A stretch of 64,000 nt of DNA, taken from Haberlea rhodopensis (taxonomy: Eukaryota; Streptophyta; Magnoliopsida; Lamiales; Gesneriaceae). Position 1 is the stretch's first letter, and each line of letters starts with the position of its first letter. A program made the translations under genes and the position numbers. The DNA lies in the NCBI GenBank assembly GCA_907163345.1, contig CAJQUN010000055.1:2604001-2668000 (forward strand). Direction: 5' to 3'. The notes under the pieces are model-generated. The model saw nothing but the letters and a program-made list of their open reading frames with translations. It did not search any database and was not told where the DNA came from. This document shows positions 56,484 through 64,000 of the stretch, in pieces.

Positions 56484-58229
56484 ACTCCCTCAGACTTAAA
56501 CTTGAAAGTCTCGAGCAAGAAATAAGATCAAAATGTAAAGTTCAATAATTGATAATTCAAATAAATTAATTCGCAGTCAATCAATTAACTCAGACATCTC
56601 ACTTACAAACAATAGTCAATCAGAAATGTTCAATAGGTTGTGTTTTCTCCTATATCGAGCAACATGTCTTTAAATTAGAAAGTGCGTGTGTGATATTGTC
56701 ATTTTCAAGTTCCATGCAAATTTCATAGATCCAATCATGATAGTCAACGAACAGTAAGATTATCGTTGAGCATCCCATAGACCTATTTTCAAACAACTTC
56801 TCCACTATGTAGTTATTCCCTACTTTGATCAAAATGGCTTTTTAAGCTTGTAATGTTAGGCCTAGGTGTTGGTTTCAAATAAAATGTAGGATAAGCACAA
56901 AGAAGAGAGTATAAGCATGAAATGTTCATATTTTTAGCACATGATTGAGCTTCTCTTCTTTTTCTTTTAGCCTTGGCCACTTTGGGTCTTATTTAGTCAC
57001 TTTTTTTTTCAAGGCATTATCTATCTTTTTCTTTAATTCATCAAATTTTCAACAATGAGCTCATCAAAATATAGCAATTCAAGTGCATATAATGAGATTC
57101 ATTATACTCTCTTTAGGTAAGGATAATTTTTTTCAGTTTAGGCTCATCTATGCTACACGGACACGGATACGGGGACACGGTACGACGCGACACGGACACG
57201 GGGACACGGATTTTCAAAAATTACAGGACACGACACTTCTTGGATACGCAATAATTTTTATTTTTTTATATATATTCTACATATTTTTTATGTTCTAATA
57301 TACTGAAATTCAAGAAAAAATTTAATTATCAAATATTGGAATAATAAAATTGAAAATAATGTCAATTTGTAGATATTTCATTCACTAATTAAAGCATACA
57401 ACAAATACCACTCAAACTACATAACCATAAAAAAAAGTTATAGTGTTTTTAACATTTTTGTAAAAAAAAAAAATTAATAATTTTAAAAAATATATATGTT
57501 TTTTTAAAAAAATTTATAAAAAACTCATTTTTCCCGTGTCCACGGCGTGTCCATGTCGTGTCCTGCCATGTCCCACCGTGTCCATGCCGTGTTGAAACGT
57601 GTTAGAATTTTTTTTAAAAAAAAGGTCCAGGTACGCCACGTGGCGTGTCCGACACCGTGTCGCACCCGTGTCCGCCGTGTCCGTGGAGTATCCGACACTT
57701 CATGGAGTGATTTTTTGGAGTGTCGGTGCAACATAGAGGCTCATATAGGTGGGTATAATGAGTTGCCAAAGAAATTTGTTGAATGATGGCTAATAGTATG
57801 TTAAACATACTCTATTCTTAATTAGGCTCAAAATGGGACACTAGAGATTGATATATATCATGGTAAGCTTGAAAGGCTCAAACGGTCCAAAGATCGCCTA
57901 AATTATTTCCAAGTCAAGTTCATAACTATAAAATTTCGGCTCAAAGTGTCATCGTCAAATAGGTTCTAAGGTACTCTAAGATGCTCAAAACAATTCATCA
58001 ACTTCACCAAGATTATTACTACTCCAAATGCAATTCACAAGATTATGACTCAAATGTACTCAAAATATCCTTCATCTTTGGCATGCTAACTCAAAACAAG
58101 ATATTCAGAAACAAGTTTTACAATTACCAAAACTCAAGTTGACATGCATAGTGAGATTAATATCCTCATGGAATAGAGATCAATACTATGATTCATTCTT
58201 TTCTCTCTAATTGAACTCATTTTCAAGAA
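56484..58229 (-). mobile_element. Internal 3' remnant of the minus-strand Athila-like element
   Basis: Non-coding, with phrases shared with the 3' region of the element at 20429-27333 (GAGCCTTTCAAGC-type strings and a CTCGAGACTTTCAAGTTTAAG purine-tract lead). The gag end and other LTR are absent. It is interrupted by the MITE at 57148-57736. The right border with copia is approximate. Confidence 0.5.
57148..57736. mobile_element. MITE with perfect 8-bp TSD and ACACGG repeats
   Basis: 589 bp flanked by AGGCTCAT on both sides (57140-57147 and 57737-57744). Inverted ends are CTATGCTACACGGACACGG and, reversed, CTATGTTGCACCGACAC. Both arms are made of ACACGG/CCGTGT repeats around an AT-rich core. 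The TSD length suggests hAT. Open frames in the arms (CCGTGTCC repeats) are spurious. Confidence 0.88.
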
Positions 58230-59092
58230 AGTTTTTTGTTGGTGCTCAAGAAAATTTCTTTTCTCTCTGGGATTTGTCTGTCTCAACGGCAATACACGCT
58301 TCAACTCCTTGAAGACATGGGTTTCTTGGCCTCAAAACCAACATCCACTCCTATGGATCCTCGGTCAGAACTTAACTCTTCTGATGATAACTTTCTCCCG
58401 GATCAGGCCCAAATATAGAAGAATTGTGGGTCGATTGTTATATCTTACATTATCCCGACCCGACATCACTTTTGCAGTACATAAACTCAGTCAGTTTATT
58501 TCCAAACCAAGATCTACTCATCTACATGTTGTTCATCATCTCCTTCGCTATCTCAAGGGAACACATGGCCAAGGTCTCTTTTTCTCCGCCACTTCTCCTA
58601 TGCACCTCTAGGCCTTCTCTGATGCAGATTGGGTGCATGCATGGATACTTGCATATCAACCATTGGTTTTTGCATCTTCTTGGGTGACTCATTAATCTCC
58701 TGAAAGTCTAAGAAACAATCAACTGTCTCTCCATCATCCGCTGAGACTAAATATCAGGTTTTAGCAGCAACATCTTGTGAACTCATTTGGCTCCAGCATC
58801 TCTTACTGGAACTTCATGTTGATGTTTCTCGACCGACACTTTTATTCTGTGATAACAATGCAGCATTGCATATTGCTTCCAATCCCATTTTTCATGAGCA
58901 CACGAAGCATATTGAGATCGATTGTCATTTTGTTCGTGACAAAGTTACTGCTGACCTACTCAAGTTAATGCCAATCCGTTCTCCTCAACAACTGGCTGAC
59001 ATGTTCACAAAGGCTCTACCTTCGACTTACTTTGATTCCGTTGTTGTCCAAGTTGGTCGTCCGAGACCTCTTACGTCAACCTTGAGGGTGAG
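58230..59092 (+). pseudogene. Copia reverse transcriptase end and RNase H
   Basis: Contains GICLSQRQYTLQLLEDMGFL, then in the next frame GRLLYLTLSRPDITFAVHKL and HHLLRYLKGTHGQGL, all typical of copia RT C-termini. RNase H follows with FSDADWVHAW and, after breaks, HTKHIEIDCHFVRDKV and QLADMFTKALP. A purine tract (TTGAGGGTGAG) precedes the 3' LTR. Confidence 0.8.
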
Positions 59093-59264
59093 TATTAGAT
59101 ATTAGTTAATATATCAAATATTAATTAATTTAGTTACAACTGTCACTTGCCAGTTGGCAAGTAGTTGTAGCTTAAATATGAGTTCTGTAACTTCAAATCA
59201 TTCAATTCAATAAAATAATTTCTCCCAAATTCTCTTCTTCATGATAATTCGGCATATGTAATCA
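59093..59264 (+). repeat. 3' LTR of the invaded copia element
   Basis: 172 bp, from TATTAGATATTAG to ATGTAATCA. Confidence 0.7.
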
Positions 59265-59269
59265 AATTT

Positions 59270-59681
59270 GTATATTTGTTCTGGTCCAATAAGTTTTAGT
59301 ATAATGCTTAACAATTAATTTCGAGAAAAGTAGAAGTAAGATATCCTGTTTAAATAATTATTTCCTCACACAAATAAAATCCTAGCATAAAAGATTGTTG
59401 TTCATCAGTTGTCATGGCAGATCACTCGTATTTTTCGTTTCAAGATTTCATTAACTTGAGTCATTACACTTATCGTCTTTCATGTTTTTAGTAGTATGGT
59501 ATGTGTTGATGACACGACACAACAACAACTAAGTCCTTGAACTCAATGGACCGTGATATGCTATATGAACTATGAAAAGAATCAAATATGTCTCACACAT
59601 GCGTCAGTCTTCTCCAATAGTTTTTTTCGATTACTTCACACACACATATACATATATACAAGTATGTATATATAAGTATAA

Positions 59682-59723
<42 letters not shown>

Positions 59724-59756
59724 TTTAGAGCTACCACACCTTACAAATATATATGG
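59270..59756. other. Intergenic with TA/GT microsatellites
   Basis: A TA run near 59683-59698 is followed by a GT run of about 12 repeats to 59722. No gene. Confidence 0.6.
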
Positions 59757-59764
59757 GTCGCTAG

Positions 59765-60119
59765 TAAGGGTGCTTAACTGCGGTTCCGCCCGGAATCGGA
59801 CCGGTTTTCCGGTTCGGAATTGAAACCGGGATAATAGATCCAGATCGGTTTTAATATTCCGGAATTGGTAGCTTACTGATTTTGGGCCACCCGGTTCCGG
59901 TTCCGATTCGGATTTCGGATTAGAACCGGAAACGAGTGAATTTTTTTAAAAAAATAAAAATAAAAAGAATTTAGTGTAAACAATGGCTGAAAGAATTTTT
60001 AAATTTTTTATTTTCCGGTTTCGGGTTGGAACCGATCCAATCCGGTTTCCAACCGGATTGGTCCGATTCCGAAAAAACCATAGTCGGGATCGGTTGGAAC
60101 CGGCCCGGTAACAGCCCTA
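59765..60119. mobile_element. hAT-like MITE
   Basis: 355 bp from TAAGGGTGCTTAACTGCGG to CCCGGTAACAGCCCTA, flanked by GTCGCTAG and GTCACTAG (7 of 8 matching). Many CCGGTTCCG subterminal repeats. Same family as the split MITE at 3911-3985/7106-7148. Confidence 0.78.
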
Positions 60120-60127
60120 GTCACTAG

Positions 60128-60572
60128 TAGGGGTGAGCATTCGCTAAAAACCGAATCGAAATTTCGACCAGCCAAACCGACCAAATTGGTTTTCGATCAA
60201 CGGAATCGACTGATTTTTACTATTAAAATCGAACAAACCGAACCTATAAAAATAGGTTATTTCGATTGGTAACTGAATTAACTGAATTTTTTTAAAAAAA
60301 ATTAAAATTAATAAATACGATAAATTTAATTTTAAAATTTTAAAAATGAAGATAAATAAAAGAATGACATAAATTTATTTTAAAAAAGATAGTTTTTTCT
60401 TAAAAAATATTAACAAAATATCGGTTAATCGGATTAACCGATGTTTTTTAAAATGAAATCAAATTAACCATTTTTTTAAATATTATTGAATTTCCAAAAT
60501 AACCAAATCGAGTTTCCGAATTAATTCGATTCGATCGATTAATTTGGTCTAACCAAAATTTTGATCACCTTA
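60128..60572. mobile_element. Second MITE, directly adjoining
   Basis: About 445 bp from TAGGGGTGAGCATTCGC to TTTTGATCACCTTA, imperfect inverted ends. It starts immediately after the right-hand TSD of the previous MITE. Its own right TSD is unclear (CCGCTAAG follows). Confidence 0.55.
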
Positions 60573-63500
60573 ACCGCTAAGAACGGTGAAACTACTCAAT
60601 CCCTCTATGTACGTACGTACCACAAAGAGAGACCACTCAATATTGGGCCTTTCTTTTGTTTTCCACCGACAACTTTAGTGGAAAAGCATGCAACTTTTAA
60701 AAGATGTTTTGGAGGTGCTTTTGCTTTAAATAATGTCAATATTATAAAGCGCCTATATATTAATTTATTTGCATATATTAAAAAAGCAAATATCAGACAC
60801 TCATGTCTTCATCAAGATTACATGTCCGTTACCATCAGGAACATAAATGAATTGGTAATGACATATGTAATGTGGGATGACTCTTTCGGCAACGTATGTT
60901 CGAATCTCATGTGGAGCAAATTTTCACTGAAATATGTGGGATTTGTCCTATGATTTGTTTCCTATTGGCTCTCTCCCTCGGAACCTTGTCATCCGTGCAT
61001 ATCCCTCGATTTACAACCTACCTGGTCAAGAGGACTCTAACACAGGTGTGTGTTTTCTCCTTTGGCTTTAACCTTTTTCAAAAAAGAAAAAACATTACCT
61101 ATCCATAAGCCATTTGCATTCGTATAATTGTACTTTTATCATATAATAACGGTGTGAACACATTTTTTGCACAAAGGGTCCAAAACAAAAGTTTAGGTTT
61201 AATATATATTGTGCTTAACTTTTATTCTAATCGCCGTATTTGACCATCAATAGAAAACGTAAGAAATTGGTTTGCATTGAATTATTTTTTGATATATGAC
61301 CACAATTGTTTTGGGATAGAGTAACGATTGAAATATATCATTGCACGAATGTTAAAGATTTAAATTATAAATTTATAAAATAATATTTTAACTCAATGAT
61401 AAAGAATTGGTCCAACAATTAGTATCAACATTCGAAAACAATGTTAGTATAATTCCGTTTTATTTTCAATTGGGATTATTGTTGGGGAGGATTTCCTGTA
61501 ATAAAACCGTAATATCTATAGTTCTATTTTGGGTTTTTGATCCTATAAGTAGTCAAAATTTGATTTTAATGGCGTAAACTAGTATTTTGTACTTCGAGTT
61601 TTTTTCCGTCTACAATACTGAGATAGCAGCAGATATTGCTAATGTATCACTAGACATATTGACATATACAGTACTATGTCAGTATTCCATGCAAAACTTA
61701 TTGAAATAATATCAAATTTTGACTACTTAAATGACAAATAAACTGAAATCAAACAAGTTACACGAAAATTTGGTAATTTCTCATATTATGAAAACTACTA
61801 TCTTGATGTCGGAATTGAACTGCAAACAAAGACTCTCTAGGGTAAAGATCTTAGCTATTTTGCTCTTTAGTTAGTATAATCTTTACAAATAATTAATTTA
61901 ATTAGCTCGTTATGACTTCCTAAGTTCCTATCCACACAACGTTTCGATGTTAAAACCCTTTCGCACAATTAATTTACTAAAGTTATTTTTTTTCTAATGA
62001 ATTAAGTATGAAAAATGATTATTGGATAGATATATAGAAAGTTGTTTTAAGACGGGGTGTTGATCGGAAAATACTTGTCTGTATCTGGCTTGAGCCTCAC
62101 TTATACATTAACTCAATATTAAAACGCATTCCATTTTAAATAAAAAAATACGTAAACTAACATATCAATAATTTTAAACCAGTCATATTGAGTTGGTTTA
62201 CAAGTGAACCGTAGACCGTGTCAATACAAGTATTTTCCATGTTGATAAATAAGGATGAGGATTCTATTCAAGAGTGCTACTTGTGATGCGTTGCCTCAAC
62301 ATGTCCACATCGCCATTGTAGTCAGATATGTATTGGAGCTCCTTTAATTTGGAGCCACATCAATTTTACACCCCTTTCATCTTTATAAAACTTTTGTCGT
62401 TTCGTATTATCCTACACATTTAAATTTTCAAAATGTGCTAACTTACAAAACTGATCCTATAACTATAAGTGTGTAATAATAATCCCAAATTTTTATGACT
62501 AAATAAATGTAGTCTCACGGAAATTATTTTTTAACAAAACTGATCCATAGAAATTATTTTAATAAATATAATCTTACGAAAATTGTTTTTTAAGCAAAAA
62601 TGACTATATTTCTTCTTTTAAAAAAATGGAATGGATATACGCCGCGCACATGTCCGTTCAAGAACAAAATTCCCATGTCTACACATGTCCACATATGCAC
62701 GACTAATCGTTTATTTATTTATTATTATTATTATTATTTTTACAGAAAATGATTTTGAGACCATTTTTGTTAAAAGGAACATTTATATGGACTATTAGTA
62801 ATAAAAGTTTGAGACTATTATTAGACACTATTTAGTAAGACTATTTTTTTAAATTTACCACCTCAAATTGTTTAACCCCATAGAACATTAGGGATACTGG
62901 GTATTGAAATGGGTTAAAAATTCTTTACAAAAAATAATTGAGTAGAAGTCACATTGTATATTTAAATATGTAAAAAAAAAATTGCATTCACATAATTTTG
63001 TGCTGAACTTATTGAATTAAATTATATAAAAATTAGTCCTCAAGGTTAACACAAATTAATTTTGATTGTAATAATAAAACAATTATGTTTTCCCCCTAGC
63101 AATGGGTTCTTCAAATCCTCCAAGGACTATGCAATCGCTGATCAATATCTCATACGAAAATTACAATATACATAGGTTAATGATAAATCGGATCAAATCC
63201 AAATATTAGAATTTAGATCAGATTTTACATTTACCACTTGGACAATATAATTACTTTTATCCATTTGTGAGAAGTTATATTACTTTATAAAATTACACAT
63301 ACGACTTTCCTCGCAACTCGAGTTAACTATTTTCATAAAGCGACATATATAAGAAACCACTACTACTAGTATTTATTGTGGAATAATTTCAACATGTGTC
63401 ATGTAAGTTGGCCTAGATAGTATTTTGGTGCTCTAAATATTGGCATTTTGTCTTAATCTAGTAAATTAATCATTTAATATGATGTCTGATATTCTTGACA

Positions 63501-64000
63501 TATCCTACTGAAATTCGGAATTCCGACAAAAATAAGACTAAATATGTAAAAACAATCAAGTTATTGCCCTAAGACCAAATTTTAACCACTTGAACAACAA
63601 AAAAATTATATATGTCAACTGACATGACCAATTTTAGAATTTATAAATTCATCGTTTACATAATTAGTTTCACGACTACATAAAAGATACGATACATCAC
63701 ACATTTTTAAAAAAAATGTTGTTTATTAGAAGTTATTTTAAAAAACAATCAAAATTTAAAGTTTGATGAACTTTAAAAATTTAACTAAATAATGCTACAA
63801 TTAGTTTGACATGTTAGAAGTCGGCAAGCGCTGAGATAATACGATAACGATATGTGTAGGAAAAGTGGTGACGGGGAGAGCAAAATTAAAGGGACGTTTC
63901 GTTGATCAGAAATCTTTTGGAATATAACAAAAAATCAAACTAGCTTTTAAATTATATGATGACCAGTGATGTAATTGTGCATCCCTCAAATATATTCTTA
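60573..64000. other. Intergenic, no supported feature
   Basis: A 130-codon plus-strand frame at 60561-60953 starts inside the MITE and has no recognisable motif or codon pattern, so I do not call it a gene. The remaining DNA is AT-rich with no clear element ends. Confidence 0.5.

Larger units (their letters stand above)
52303..59264 (+). mobile_element. Ty1-copia element, invaded by other elements
   Basis: Starts TATTAGATATTA and ends ATATGTAATCA, with AATTT on both flanks (52298-52302 and 59265-59269). The 5' LTR is reduced to 77 bp (52303-52379), against 172 bp for the 3' LTR (59093-59264). TGGTATCAG at 52380 is the primer-binding site. Copia coding pieces appear in order at 52497-52803, 54277-55114 and about 58230-59092. 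Athila-like LTR sequences fill the gaps. The central integrase and most of the reverse transcriptase are absent. Confidence 0.78.

Noticed and set aside
57525..57786. Arg/Thr/His-rich frames on both strands
   Set aside because: They translate the ACACGG repeats of a MITE arm.
60561..60953. 130-codon plus-strand open frame
   Set aside because: It starts inside a MITE, has no recognisable motif, and its composition looks like ordinary AT-rich intergenic DNA.

Overview
This window is plant nuclear DNA, most likely from a eudicot. It is AT-rich and has GT/AG introns, long TA microsatellites and many plant retrotransposons. Only two genes look intact: a three-exon HD-Zip I homeobox gene (10762-13184, +) of the ATHB21/40/53 type, and an intronless GRAS gene of the SCARECROW-LIKE 15 type (45539-47143, -). 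I see no rRNA, tRNA gene, CRISPR or organellar block. The species cannot be named from this sequence alone.

Most of the rest is layered transposable elements whose ends can be read directly. From left to right they are: a hAT-like MITE (1989-2542); a gag-only Ty1-copia element (3986-7105) lying inside another MITE; a minus-strand LTR element with no coding capacity (14170-17965, TSD CAAAA); a LINE (about 19716-28175) split by an Athila-like gypsy element with gag and protease only (20429-27333, TSD ATAAG); a 351-bp TRIM (30314-30664, TSD GTTTT) beside a stray bZIP/GBF exon (30751-30885); a solo LTR (32336-34685); and a long Tat-lineage gypsy element on the minus strand (34951-45221, TSD TATAT) with two RNase H domains. 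The Tat element also carries a gene-like antisense ORF with its own TATA box and a 191-bp tandem array. It stops about 320 bp past the end of the SCL15-like gene. Further right are a 91-bp SINE-like insertion with a 16-bp TSD (51693-51783) and a Ty1-copia element (52303-59264, TSD AATTT) that has been invaded by two Athila-like LTR sequences and a hAT-like MITE. Two back-to-back MITEs follow (59765-60572), and the last 3.4 kb is nearly featureless.

The two host genes are unrelated transcription factors and do not form a pathway here. The strongest leads are: (i) the antisense gene and satellite-like array in the Tat element; (ii) arrays of short palindromes (CGATCGATCG, or GGCGTAAATACGCC) in LTRs of apparently different lineages; (iii) a miR171-like site retained in the SCL15-like gene; and (iv) the TRIM next to the bZIP exon fragment. 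Element boundaries were read by eye from repeats, TG/CA ends and target-site duplications. Lineage names rest on protein motifs and were not confirmed by a search.
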